DNA of 64,000 nucleotides from Candidatus Methylomirabilota bacterium. GTDB lineage: Bacteria > Methylomirabilota > Methylomirabilia > Methylomirabilales > Methylomirabilaceae. Positions within the stretch are counted from its first letter, which is position 1, and every line of letters begins with the position of its first letter. This document shows, piece by piece, positions 30,431-39,246 of the stretch. The stretch covers positions 16,091 to 80,090 of the forward strand of contig PQAM01000017.1 in assembly GCA_003104975.1 (NCBI GenBank), read 5' to 3'. The notes below the pieces were generated by a model that did no database searches, had not been told where the DNA came from, and saw nothing but the letters and a program-made list of their open reading frames with translations. The position numbers were made by a program, and so were the translations under genes.

Positions 30431-33400
30431 ATGCAGTGGTTTAAAAATCTTAAGACGGCGACCAAGTTGACGATCGGGTTTGCCTCGATCGGCGCCATCA
30501 TGGCCGGTGTCGGTGTTCTCGGTATCCGTAACATGGGAAGCGTCAATGCCGGTGTACAGCAGGTATATGAGCAGGACCTGCTTGGCATCAAGGCTATTGC
30601 CGAAGCTCGCGGGCTGACCCATCAGATCCGCGGATGGATTCTCCAACACGCCATCGAACACGATCCCGCCAAGATGAACCAATTGGCCGTCCAGATTCGG
30701 GACGGTTATCGGTTGATTGAGGCGCGGATCGGACAGGTTGAGCAGATGCGGCTCACACGGCAGGAGCGCGAAGCGCTTGGCGCGTTCAAGGCGGCGGTCG
30801 CTGCCTACCAGACGGACTTCGTAAACGATTTTCTGCCAATGAGTACCCAGGGCAGGAAGTACGAGGCCTACCAATTTGCGTTGAATAAGGACAGAGAGCG
30901 GTATCAAGCCTCGGTTGCAGCGGTCAATGTCCTCATCGATCTGAAGGCTCAGGCCGCTAGGGACCGCTACGAGGAGGCCCAGGCGACCTACAGCCACTCT
31001 CGGATCCTCATGCTCAGCTTTATTGCGGGGGGCGTGATTGTTGGCCTCATCCTTGGGTACGTCATCGCCACCCTCATCGGCCGGGCGCTCAATCGGGTGA
31101 TTACGGTTACTGAGCAAGCGGCGGTTGGAAATTTTTCCGCGCGCGTCGGCCTACCGACTGAGGATGATCTGGGTCAGATGGGAAAGGCGATCGATCAGAT
31201 GCTGGCGCGCCTTGAGGACAGCGTGGGGCAGGTCATGGCGGTTTTGGCCAAGGGGATCAGGGGCGACCTGACGCTACGGGTCTGTACTACCGGCGAGGAT
31301 CGACTTGCCCAGATGGGGGCCGCCCTGAACCGGGTGCTGGACAGTGTTCAGGACAACATAGTACAGGTCCAGCAGGCGCAAAGCAGTCTACTGATTCAGG
31401 CCGCCGCCCTGCAGGCCGCCGCGAACGGCATTGTGATCTGCGATCTGTTGGGCAAAGTCATCTGGGCGAACCCCGCCTTTTCGCGGCTCACCGGCTACAC
31501 CGCTGAAGAGGTTGTCGGCCGGAATCTTCGCCTGCTCAAGTCTGGTCGGCACGATGAGGCGGTCTATCGGCAGTTGTGGGAGACGATCCTTGCGGGGCAG
31601 GTCTGGCAGGGGGAGATCATCAATAAGCGTAAAGACGGAACCCTCTATACTGAGGAGCAGACCATCGCTCCGGTACGGGACGAGCGCGGAGAAATCATCC
31701 GTTTTATTGCGATTAAGCAGGACGTCACCGATCGTAAGCAGGCGGAGACCGTCGTCCGGGAGTTAAGTATCCGTCTGGAGGAGCGCGCGGATCGGCTGCA
31801 TGCCCTCAACCGACTGAGTAGGGTCGTCAGCTCTTCGCTTGATCTCGAGAGCATCTATCAGAGTTTCGCGAGAGAGGTCAAGCGGCTCATCCCATACGAC
31901 CAGATGGAGGTCGTCGTGCCGGATGGAGCCGATGCGAGCCTTCGAGTACTACAACTCGCGGTCGATCGGCCGATCCACCGGGTGCGTATCGCGTCACGAG
32001 CGGAAAGGACCGATATCCAGTGGATGCTTACGCAGTCCCAACCCTATCTCGAATCGGATCTCGCCGAGGCGCAGCAGTTCAGAGAAGACGAGGCCCTCTT
32101 GCAGGCAGGTATCCGTTCCTGCGTGCGCCTCCCGCTGATCAGCAAGGGGCAGGCGATCGGTATCCTCTGTATGGCGAGCGTTGATCCATATCGCTATGGG
32201 GAGCGCGAGTTGGACCTCCTGGTACCCTTGAGTGAGCAGTTGGCCATTGCCATTGAGAACGCCCGTCTTTACGAAGCGGCGAAGACGGCAACCACAGCGT
32301 TAAGAAGCGCCCAGGCCACCCTCATTGAAACGGAACGGCTTCGAGCGATGGGACAGATGGCTTCCGGGGTCGCCCACGACTTCAACAACATCCTGACCGG
32401 CATCCTCGGACAGGTGTTGCTCTTGCAGACGCGCCTTGCGCAGGGGGTCGTCACGTCCGATGAACTCCGTCGGAACCTGCGCCTGGTGGAGCGGTCGGCG
32501 CTTGACGGCTCCGATATCGTCCGGAAGATCCGGGAAGCCACCCGACCTCGAGGTGAAGAGCCGTTCACGCCGGTCCCGCTCAACAAGGTTGTTGAACAGG
32601 TCCTCGAGACCACCCGGCCCCGGTGGAAAGATCAGGCCGAAGCACAAGGGCTTCGAATCACGGTCGCGCAGAAGTTGGGCGACGCGCCTCCGGTTCTGGG
32701 GAATGCGGCGGAACTGCGGGAAGCGCTCACCAATATTTTCTTCAACGCCCTGGATGCCATGTCGCAGGGCGGCATGGTCACGATCGCGACGAGACATGTG
32801 CCGGTGTCCGAGATGAGCGGTGCGCCTGCTCACGGACCATGGACCCGGTCACTGGCCCCGGGATTGCCGAATGAGCGCGAGTGGGTAGAGCTGGCCGTCA
32901 CCGACACCGGCATCGGGATGACTCCAGACGTCAAGGCGCGTCTTTTTGAACCGTTCTTTACTACGAAAGGGGCCCATGGAACCGGCCTCGGGCTCAGTAT
33001 GGTTCAAGGGGTCGTACGACGCCATGGGGGCGAGATCCATATTACGAGTGCGGAGGGGTGGGGGACCAGCGTGATCGTTCGGCTGCCGGTAGCGCAAGCA
33101 GGCCATTCGGAGTTGCCCGTCGATGCTCCGGTCCCACGATTACCGCATCGGCTGCGTTTGCTTGTCATCGATGATGAACCGCTGCTCGGTGAAACCCTGG
33201 CCGACCTTCTGAGACTCCTCGATCACGAGGCCATTGTGGCGACAAGCGGCGAGATGGGCCTTGCGCGTCTGCGTGCCGAGCGCTTTGATCTCCTCATCAC
33301 CGATCTCGGGATGGCGGGAATGTCGGGCTGGGAGGTGGCTCGGGCGTCACGGGCGTACTGCCCGGACCTTCCGGTCATTCTCGTCACCGGGTGGGGGGAC

Positions 33401-33541
33401 CAGTTGGAGCCCGCCCAGCTCGCCGGGAGCGGAATAGACGCCGTGGTGGCCAAGCCCTACACGCTTCAGGCGCTGTTGCAGGGGTTGAGTCAGGCGTGGG
33501 TGCGGGCGCAGGGCGGGCGGCGCTTTGAGGCTCGCTGCTGA
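30431..33541 (+). CDS. Hybrid sensor histidine kinase (4HB-HAMP-PAS-GAF-HisKA-HATPase-REC)
   Basis: 1,036 residues from ATG 30431; the frame runs further up through the tRNA fragment. Order: membrane helix (about 16-36), a four-helix periplasmic sensor resembling the chemoreceptor type, second membrane helix (about 195-220), HAMP and a second HAMP-like stretch (to about 325), PAS (about 335-445; NPAFSRLTGYTAEEVVGRN), GAF (about 465-615), HisKA with GVAHDFNNILTG (His about 647), HATPase (N, G1 TDTGIGM, G2 GTGLGLSM) and a C-terminal receiver with LLITDLGMAG (Asp about 957). The signal is unknown. Beside the che region, it may feed motility. Confidence 0.9.
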   Translation: MQWFKNLKTATKLTIGFASIGAIMAGVGVLGIRNMGSVNAGVQQVYEQDLLGIKAIAEARGLTHQIRGWILQHAIEHDPAKMNQLAVQIRDGYRLIEARIGQVEQMRLTRQEREALGAFKAAVAAYQTDFVNDFLPMSTQGRKYEAYQFALNKDRERYQASVAAVNVLIDLKAQAARDRYEEAQATYSHSRILMLSFIAGGVIVGLILGYVIATLIGRALNRVITVTEQAAVGNFSARVGLPTEDDLGQMGKAIDQMLARLEDSVGQVMAVLAKGIRGDLTLRVCTTGEDRLAQMGAALNRVLDSVQDNIVQVQQAQSSLLIQAAALQAAANGIVICDLLGKVIWANPAFSRLTGYTAEEVVGRNLRLLKSGRHDEAVYRQLWETILAGQVWQGEIINKRKDGTLYTEEQTIAPVRDERGEIIRFIAIKQDVTDRKQAETVVRELSIRLEERADRLHALNRLSRVVSSSLDLESIYQSFAREVKRLIPYDQMEVVVPDGADASLRVLQLAVDRPIHRVRIASRAERTDIQWMLTQSQPYLESDLAEAQQFREDEALLQAGIRSCVRLPLISKGQAIGILCMASVDPYRYGERELDLLVPLSEQLAIAIENARLYEAAKTATTALRSAQATLIETERLRAMGQMASGVAHDFNNILTGILGQVLLLQTRLAQGVVTSDELRRNLRLVERSALDGSDIVRKIREATRPRGEEPFTPVPLNKVVEQVLETTRPRWKDQAEAQGLRITVAQKLGDAPPVLGNAAELREALTNIFFNALDAMSQGGMVTIATRHVPVSEMSGAPAHGPWTRSLAPGLPNEREWVELAVTDTGIGMTPDVKARLFEPFFTTKGAHGTGLGLSMVQGVVRRHGGEIHITSAEGWGTSVIVRLPVAQAGHSELPVDAPVPRLPHRLRLLVIDDEPLLGETLADLLRLLDHEAIVATSGEMGLARLRAERFDLLITDLGMAGMSGWEVARASRAYCPDLPVILVTGWGDQLEPAQLAGSGIDAVVAKPYTLQALLQGLSQAWVRAQGGRRFEARC

Positions 33542-33564
33542 ACGAACCTCGGACCGTTCGTCCT

Positions 33565-34344
33565 CTAGGCCGCCTGCGACGCTGTAGTGCCGGCCGATGC
33601 CCGAAGCCAGACCCAAATATCCCCCGCCCGGTCCGAGCCCCCGTTCCGTACCACTCGGCCTCCCTGTTGCTCGATAATCCAGCGGGCAAGATCCACGCTC
33701 ACCTCCGAACAGGGCCACGCGTGGTCCGGTACGCTCAGGGTGACCATCACCCAGCCCGGTATCGAGCGTGTCGAGATTGTGATGATGTTCCCTTGCACGC
33801 TTGTCTGGCCGTCGATGGTCAGCAGTTCGACAAAGGCATCCGTGAGCGATCTGGATTCGCCTGTGATCTCCGGTAAATTAGCGTCGAACACCCTGCAGAT
33901 CTCGATCTCCTGAAACCGCCTCTGCACGCTGGCGAGGGTCAGCACTGCTTCCATCAGGTCGTTCACCCGAATGACAGAGGGAGGGTGCGCCTTTTCTCTC
34001 GCATAGGCCGCAATACGACGAGTGACGGTCTGGGCGCGCTCGAGCGAGCTGCTCATTGCCGTGAGCGGCTTGAGAATATCCCAGCCACGACGTTCCCGTT
34101 CCAACATCAGGAGTTGAAGATAGTTGCCGACGACGCACAGGGCGTTGTTGATTTCGTGGATAAGCCCCGGCGTCAGTTTGCCCACCGCTGTCCAATGAGC
34201 CTGGCCGAGATCGGTCGTTTGTAACCGAGAGTCGTCGTCCGGTCGCGAACGGCCAATTAGAGTCTCGGCGTGCGTACACAATGCGATCTGACTCGGGTCT
34301 GCGGCGATTGCGCGCTCAGGCTGCTGCAGCATCGTCTTCATCAT
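33565..34344 (-). CDS. Histidine-kinase-like protein with degenerate ATPase domain
   Basis: 259 residues from ATG 34344 (AGGAGG upstream). The dimerisation motif GLIHEINNALCVVGNYLQLL has the H-box (His about 64). In the ATPase part, the N-box place reads DAFVELLTIDGQ rather than NLLxNAxxA, no DxGxG is visible, and the G2 region is DLARWIIEQQGGRVV. Catalysis is therefore doubtful. It has no membrane helix. It may dimerise with another kinase or act as phosphotransfer partner for the neighbouring CheY. It converges on the hybrid kinase and diverges from cheY. Confidence 0.65.
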   Translation of the reverse strand: MMKTMLQQPERAIAADPSQIALCTHAETLIGRSRPDDDSRLQTTDLGQAHWTAVGKLTPGLIHEINNALCVVGNYLQLLMLERERRGWDILKPLTAMSSSLERAQTVTRRIAAYAREKAHPPSVIRVNDLMEAVLTLASVQRRFQEIEICRVFDANLPEITGESRSLTDAFVELLTIDGQTSVQGNIITISTRSIPGWVMVTLSVPDHAWPCSEVSVDLARWIIEQQGGRVVRNGGSDRAGDIWVWLRASAGTTASQAA

Positions 34345-34453
34345 CTGTCCTCCTATCGATATAGCCCCTCTTGTCCTATCGGCAGGTCTCTTGCTTCCGA
34401 TGACCGGTTTGTAATGTGCTGCAGGATCTCGGTTCCGATGAGCGCGAAGCGAC

Positions 34454-34481
34454 TCAAGTGCGGGGCCACGGCTGCCGATAA
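34454..34481 (+). promoter_or_regulatory. Probable sigma-28 (FliA-type) promoter before cheY
   Basis: TCAAG at 34454-34458, 15 bases, then GCCGATAA at 34474-34481. The -10 is the exact flagellar sigma consensus and the spacing matches TAAAGTTT-N11-GCCGATAA. It lies about 100 bases before cheY and would place the chemotaxis operon in the late flagellar class, controlled through FlgM encoded at 53.5 kb. Confidence 0.6.
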
Positions 34482-34584
34482 CGCAACAAGACGGAGGTGT
34501 CGTAAACCGAGCGCAAGCCGTCAGTGGTAACCCTTGTGTGCGATGTGGATGTTCTTTCCGACCGAATAATGGCAGGAGGTAGGG

Positions 34585-34962
34585 ATGGCGAAGCGGATAT
34601 TAATCGTCGATGATTCGAACTCGATGCGGGGGTTTATCCGTACCGCCTTGACGGACGGCGGTCTCGACGTCATCGAGGCGAGCAATGGGCGGGATGCCCT
34701 CACCATGCTGGATCGGCACGCGGTTGATGCGATCATTACCGACGTGAATATGCCGGTCATGGACGGGATCACCCTTGTCAAGGAGATCCGCCGACGCCCG
34801 GTCAACGGGTCGACCCCGGTCCTGATCCTGACGACTGAGTGCGATGCCGCGATGAAGCAGGCGGGCAGGGCAGCCGGTGCGACCGGATGGATCGTCAAGC
34901 CGTTTAATCCTCAACAGCTTCGGCAGGTCATCGCCAAGGTTCTCCCGCTGCAGGCGGGCTAG
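34585..34962 (+). CDS. cheY: Chemotaxis response regulator CheY
   Basis: 125 residues, a single receiver domain: ILIVDDSNSMRGFI (acidic pair), phosphoacceptor D53 in DAIITDVNMPVMDG, T in LILTTECD, and K in GWIVKPFNPQQL. A strong ribosome site (AGGAGGT) precedes ATG 34585. Phospho-CheY binds the flagellar switch. First gene of the cheY-cheA-mcp-cheW group. Single-domain and next to cheA, it is the obvious CheA target. Confidence 0.93.
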   Translation: MAKRILIVDDSNSMRGFIRTALTDGGLDVIEASNGRDALTMLDRHAVDAIITDVNMPVMDGITLVKEIRRRPVNGSTPVLILTTECDAAMKQAGRAAGATGWIVKPFNPQQLRQVIAKVLPLQAG

Positions 34963-34984
34963 GCCGGGACGAAGGAGGCGCGAC

Positions 34985-36802
34985 GTGGAAGACGATGATC
35001 TGTTGCAAGGGTTCTTTGAGGAGTCGGCCGAATTGCTGGCAGATTTCGAGGAGTGCCTCTTACAACTGGAGACCAACCCCAACGATCAGGAACTCCTGAA
35101 TAAGAGTTTCCGCGCCATTCATACCATCAAGGGCAACAGCGGGATGCTGGGATTTGAACGGATTGGGGCCGTAGCGCACAGCGTGGAGGATCTGCTCGGC
35201 CGTCTCCGAAAGCACGAGATGCCACTGACCCGTCCCGCCGCCGATCTCCTGCTTCGATCCGCCGACGTCATCAAGCGCCTCTTCGCCGCGGCACGGGGGG
35301 GGCAGGGTGACGAGACCGATGGCGACGAGCTGAAGCAGGCACTGCATGAATTCCTGGAGCGCGGAGTGGACGGCCCCGCTGTAAGCCGGTCAGTCGCCGA
35401 ATCGGGTCCGACCTCAGACATCCGCCCACACGAAGAGGTCCCCAAGATCGGTGAGTTACTGCTTGAGGCGCAGGCGATCACGCCGATCCAACTGGATGAG
35501 GCCCTTCGCAAGCAGAAGAAGGTCGGCGAGATCCTGATTGAGGACCGGGCGACAAGTCCGCCGCATGTCGCGAGAGCCCTCGAGCAGCAGGTAGAACTGC
35601 AACATAAGCAGGATTCCTCGACGATACGCGTCAGCACCGAAAAGGTGGATAAGCTGATCAATCTGGTTGGTGAGCTGGTCATCACCCAATCGATCATTAA
35701 CCAGAATGTGGCGGCGCTCGGCCCGGCGCGGGCCGGGCTGCTGGAGGGGGTGGTCGGCCAGATGGATCGAAATCTGCGGGAGTTGCAGGAGCGGGTGATG
35801 GCCGTACGGATGCTCCCGATTGGAACGGTATTCAGGCGATTTCCTCGTGTGGTACGCGACCTGGCGAAGGAGTGCGGGAAAACGATCGTGCTGCAGATCC
35901 ATGGCGAGGAGACCGAGCTGGATAAGACCGTGATCGAGCGGATCAGTGATCCGATGACCCATCTGATTCGCAATGCGGTGGACCACGGCATTGAACCTCC
36001 GGATCGGCGGCTGGCTCTGGGCAAGCCTGCAGAGGGGCGGATTCAGCTCGACGCCTACCATCAGGGCGGCAGCATTTTTATTGAGGTGGCCGATGACGGC
36101 CGGGGTCTCGACAGGTCCAGGATCCTCAGGAAGGCAACTGAGCAGGGCCTCATCAGTGGGGATGAGTCGCTCACCGACGACCAGGTCTATCGCCTGATTT
36201 TCCAGCCCGGTTTCTCGACTGCGGAACGGGTGACCGACGTATCCGGCCGCGGGGTCGGGATGGATGTCGTCATTCGGAACATCGAAGGATTGGGAGGTTC
36301 GATCGTCATTGCGACCGAGGCGGGCCGCGGGACCCGGTTCACGATCAAGTTGCCGCTGACCCTGGCGATCATGGACGGCCTGTCGATCCAGGTCGGCGAT
36401 GAGGTCTATATCATCCCGCTCCTCTCGATCACCGAATCGATTCGGCCCAAGCCGGCGGATCTGGGGACCGTGGTCGGTCGCGGCGAGGTGGTCAACGTTC
36501 GCGGTCAGGCCCTGCCGATTGTTCGCCTCTACGAGCGTCTTGATGTGACCCCAAAGATCTATGATCCCGCCCAGGGCCTGCTCGTCATCGTTGAGCAGGA
36601 AGGCCGGAGGATCGCACTCCTGGTAGACGAACTTCTGGGGCAACAACAGGTGGTGATCAAGAGTCTGGAAACCAATTACCGGAAGGTTCCTGGCGTGTCC
36701 GGGGCGACGATTTTGGGTGACGGTCGGGTAGCGATGATCCTGGACATCCCGGGATTGATTCGGCTGGCGTCCGGATCACACGTGCTCCGCCTTGCGGCCT
36801 GA
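34985..36802 (+). CDS. cheA: Chemotaxis histidine kinase CheA
   Basis: 605 residues from GTG 34985 (AAGGAGG 6 bases upstream). P1 HPt domain with HTIKGNSGMLGF (His about 46). In the place of a CheY-binding P2 lies a short segment KIGELLLEAQAITPIQLDEA...LRKQKKVGEILIE (about 150-195) that resembles the MshEN/GspE N-terminal motif. Then P3 dimerisation (VDKLINLVGELVITQS), P4 kinase with HLIRNAVDHGIE, DDGRGLD and GRGVGMDVV, and P5 CheW-like domain. It autophosphorylates at receptors and phosphorylates CheY and CheB. Confidence 0.94.
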   Translation: MEDDDLLQGFFEESAELLADFEECLLQLETNPNDQELLNKSFRAIHTIKGNSGMLGFERIGAVAHSVEDLLGRLRKHEMPLTRPAADLLLRSADVIKRLFAAARGGQGDETDGDELKQALHEFLERGVDGPAVSRSVAESGPTSDIRPHEEVPKIGELLLEAQAITPIQLDEALRKQKKVGEILIEDRATSPPHVARALEQQVELQHKQDSSTIRVSTEKVDKLINLVGELVITQSIINQNVAALGPARAGLLEGVVGQMDRNLRELQERVMAVRMLPIGTVFRRFPRVVRDLAKECGKTIVLQIHGEETELDKTVIERISDPMTHLIRNAVDHGIEPPDRRLALGKPAEGRIQLDAYHQGGSIFIEVADDGRGLDRSRILRKATEQGLISGDESLTDDQVYRLIFQPGFSTAERVTDVSGRGVGMDVVIRNIEGLGGSIVIATEAGRGTRFTIKLPLTLAIMDGLSIQVGDEVYIIPLLSITESIRPKPADLGTVVGRGEVVNVRGQALPIVRLYERLDVTPKIYDPAQGLLVIVEQEGRRIALLVDELLGQQQVVIKSLETNYRKVPGVSGATILGDGRVAMILDIPGLIRLASGSHVLRLAA

Positions 36803-36835
36803 GGAGCAGGGAACTGCTCGGAGAAGGAGACAGTC

Positions 36836-38632
36836 ATGAAGCTCGCGAACTGGAACATCAGTGCAAAGATTCTGGTCCCCTTTGGAGCCGTGGTGGTGCT
36901 GCTCTGCGTAGGCGGAGCGTTCTATATCTATTCCCAGGCTATGCAGGCCGTTGAGTCTCAGGCCAGGCAGACGGCGCAGGCCATCGCACTGCAGGTCGCC
37001 GAGGATCGCGCTTACTACAACAGTCAGGTTGTGGCCAAACTGCGGAAGGATGGCCTTGAGGTGAAGCCAGGCGACGCGCAGAATCGAGACGAAAAGGGAT
37101 GGATCCCGCTCCCGGCCACCTTTGTCAACGAGGTTACCGCTCGGGTGAACGAGAAGGGGCTCTACAAAGTAGACCTGTTAAGCCTCTGGCCGATCAACAA
37201 GGCCAAAGGGCCTCGAAATGAGTTCGAGCGGAAGTCTCTTGAGCAGCTCGTCAAGGATCCGAAGACCCAGCCGGTGGAGATTCGATGGGTGGATGGCGTG
37301 CCATCGCTGCACTTCTTTGTCCCGGATGTGGTGTCGGCTCAAGCGTGCGCGGAGTGCCATAACGGCCACCCTGACAGCCCCAGGAAAGATTTCAAGATGG
37401 GCGACGTCATGGGGGGCCTGATGGTGCAGGTTCCGTTAACGGCAGCCTTCGCCGGCGCTGCCAAGAGTGCCTGGGGCGCCATTGGTGGTCTGGCGGTTGT
37501 GCTGGGCGGGCTGTGGCTAGGTCTAGCGTGGATCGTTCGCGCCTCCGTGCAGCGCCCCGTGGCCGGCATACTTCCCGTAATCCGGGGAATGGCCGAGGGC
37601 GACCTCTCCAAGCGCGTCGAGGCGCGCTCGGGCGATGAACTGGGCCAGATCGCTGCGGCGCTTAACGGTTCGCTGGACACCTTGAATCCATTGTTCCATC
37701 AAGTATCGACGGCGGTGTCCTTGGTGTCCGGCGCGGCCCAACAACTGGCGGCCGGCAGCGAGCAGCTCAGTAGTGGCGCCCAGGAGCAGGCCTCCTCCCT
37801 GGAGGAGACCGCCGCCTCGCTGGAGCAGATTACCTCCACCGTGAAGCAGAACGCAGATAATGCTCGGCAGGCCAATCAGATGGCGGTCTCGGCCAGGGGC
37901 GGGGCCGAGAAGGGCGGCGCCGTCGTCAAGGAGGCCGTGGCCTCGATGGAGGCGATCACCGCCTCCTCCAAGAAGATCGCTGAAATCATCACGACCATCG
38001 ACGAGATCGCGTTTCAGACCAACCTCCTGGCCCTGAACGCCGCCGTGGAGGCCGCCCGCGCCGGGGAACAGGGGCGAGGGTTCGCCGTGGTCGCCAGTGA
38101 GGTTCGGGCCCTCGCCCAGCGCTCTGCCGCCGCCTCTAAGGAGATCAAGGCCCTCATCACCGACTCCGTGGCCAAGGTCGAAGGCGGGGCCATGCTGGTC
38201 CACCAGTCCGGCGAGACCCTCACCGAGATCGTGACTGGGGTCAAGAAGGTGGCAGATCTCATCGCCGAGATCAGCGCCGCCTCCCAGGAGCAATCCCAGG
38301 GGATCGAGCAGGTCAACAAGGCCGTCACCCAGATGGATTCCGTTACCCAACAGAATGCGGCCCAGACCGAGGAGCTCAGCTCGACCGCCCAGGCCTTGGC
38401 GGCGCAGGCGGAGGAGCTTTCGGCTCAGGTGGGCCAGTTCCGGCTGACGACGACAGCCGGCAGCGATCAGCCGGCAGCGGTCAGACAGGTCTCGGTGAGC
38501 CAGAAAGTGGTGCCGTTAAAGGCGAGGGGCAAAGGCAAGCCCGAGACCGCACCCACGGCGGGCCGTGGGTACCCGGCGGTAGCAGCCGCCACCGGGACCG
38601 ATGCGGCGCACGGAACGTTCGAGGAGTTTTAG
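36836..38632 (+). CDS. Chemoreceptor with periplasmic c-type haem sensor domain
   Basis: 598 residues. Membrane helix (about 10-32), periplasmic domain of the Tll0287-like/DUF3365 type with CAECHNGHP (Cys about 170), second helix (about 212-235), HAMP, and the signalling coil with [20 protein letters not shown]. The CxxCH motif lets haem attach covalently, so the sensor should read redox state or bind a gas such as NO or O2. The C-terminus ends in GTFEEF after a flexible linker, the layout of a CheR/CheB tether pentapeptide. It lies between cheA and cheW. Confidence 0.92.
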   Translation: MKLANWNISAKILVPFGAVVVLLCVGGAFYIYSQAMQAVESQARQTAQAIALQVAEDRAYYNSQVVAKLRKDGLEVKPGDAQNRDEKGWIPLPATFVNEVTARVNEKGLYKVDLLSLWPINKAKGPRNEFERKSLEQLVKDPKTQPVEIRWVDGVPSLHFFVPDVVSAQACAECHNGHPDSPRKDFKMGDVMGGLMVQVPLTAAFAGAAKSAWGAIGGLAVVLGGLWLGLAWIVRASVQRPVAGILPVIRGMAEGDLSKRVEARSGDELGQIAAALNGSLDTLNPLFHQVSTAVSLVSGAAQQLAAGSEQLSSGAQEQASSLEETAASLEQITSTVKQNADNARQANQMAVSARGGAEKGGAVVKEAVASMEAITASSKKIAEIITTIDEIAFQTNLLALNAAVEAARAGEQGRGFAVVASEVRALAQRSAAASKEIKALITDSVAKVEGGAMLVHQSGETLTEIVTGVKKVADLIAEISAASQEQSQGIEQVNKAVTQMDSVTQQNAAQTEELSSTAQALAAQAEELSAQVGQFRLTTTAGSDQPAAVRQVSVSQKVVPLKARGKGKPETAPTAGRGYPAVAAATGTDAAHGTFEEF

Positions 38633-38645
38633 AACGACAGGCGAA

Positions 38646-38680
38646 TAGGCTGAAGGCTGACCGCTGATGGCTGACAGCTA
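38646..38680 (+). repeat. 7-base tandem (GGCTGAA type), single arm
   Basis: Units GGCTGAA, GGCTGAC, CGCTGAT, GGCTGAC in a row between the receptor gene and cheW. No complementary arm is present. It is the same unit as the full palindrome at 44.5 kb. Confidence 0.55.
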
Positions 38681-38697
38681 TGAAAGGAGGCACGGAT

Positions 38698-39204
38698 ATG
38701 ACGGACGTAGCGATCAAGACCGGCTATGCCAATGACACGCAGCAGTTTCTCACTTTCGCCCTGGGCCAGGAGGAGTATGGGGTCGAGATCCTGAAGATCC
38801 AGGAGATCAAGGGGTTTGCGGCCATCACCCCCCTCCCGAATGCCCCGACCTTCCTCAAAGGGGTGCTGAACCTCCGGGGAACCATCGTCCCCATCATCGA
38901 CCTCCGGAAGAAGTTCGGTCTGCCGGAGGTGGAGTTGACCAAGTTTACGGTCATTGTGGTGGTCCAGGTTCAGGGCAAGATCACGGGGTTTATCGTCGAT
39001 GCCGTCTCCGACGTCCTGGACGTGGCCGGGACCGACATCCAGCCTGCCCCGGACCTCCATGGCCAGGTGGACACAACCTGCATCAACGGGTTGGCCAAAG
39101 CAGGAGAGAAGCTGGTGATCCTCGTAGATATCGAGAAGGTCCTGACGACGGGCGAGGCGGCACGGGCCATCGGGGCAACGGTCGAGGCCGCGCTACATAA
39201 TTAG
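38698..39204 (+). CDS. cheW: Chemotaxis coupling protein CheW
   Basis: 168 residues from ATG 38698, 7 bases after AAAGGAGG; an earlier ATG at 38680 would contain that site. CheW fold: FLTFALGQEEYGVEILKIQEI, APTFLKGVLNLRGTIVPIIDLR (the conserved NLRG) and GFIVDAVSDVL. It bridges receptors and CheA in the signalling array. A perfect hairpin follows the stop. Confidence 0.93.
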   Translation: MTDVAIKTGYANDTQQFLTFALGQEEYGVEILKIQEIKGFAAITPLPNAPTFLKGVLNLRGTIVPIIDLRKKFGLPEVELTKFTVIVVVQVQGKITGFIVDAVSDVLDVAGTDIQPAPDLHGQVDTTCINGLAKAGEKLVILVDIEKVLTTGEAARAIGATVEAALHN

Positions 39205-39226
39205 GGCGAGCCCAGCGGGCTCGCCC
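39204..39226 (+). promoter_or_regulatory. Perfect 10-bp hairpin between cheW and the haem-protein gene
   Basis: GGGCGAGCCC, loop AGC, GGGCTCGCCC, beginning at the last base of the cheW stop and ending 9 bases before AAAAGGAGGA of the next gene. No T-run follows, so it is more likely to protect the upstream 3' end or set relative expression than to terminate. Confidence 0.55.
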
Positions 39227-39246
39227 GGCATGAAAAGGAGGAAGAG

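Noticed and set aside
35456..36646. Long - frame antisense to cheA
   Set aside because: GC-rich shadow frame; cheA domains are unambiguous on the + strand. The same holds for the long antisense frames in pgm, cheR and flgK.
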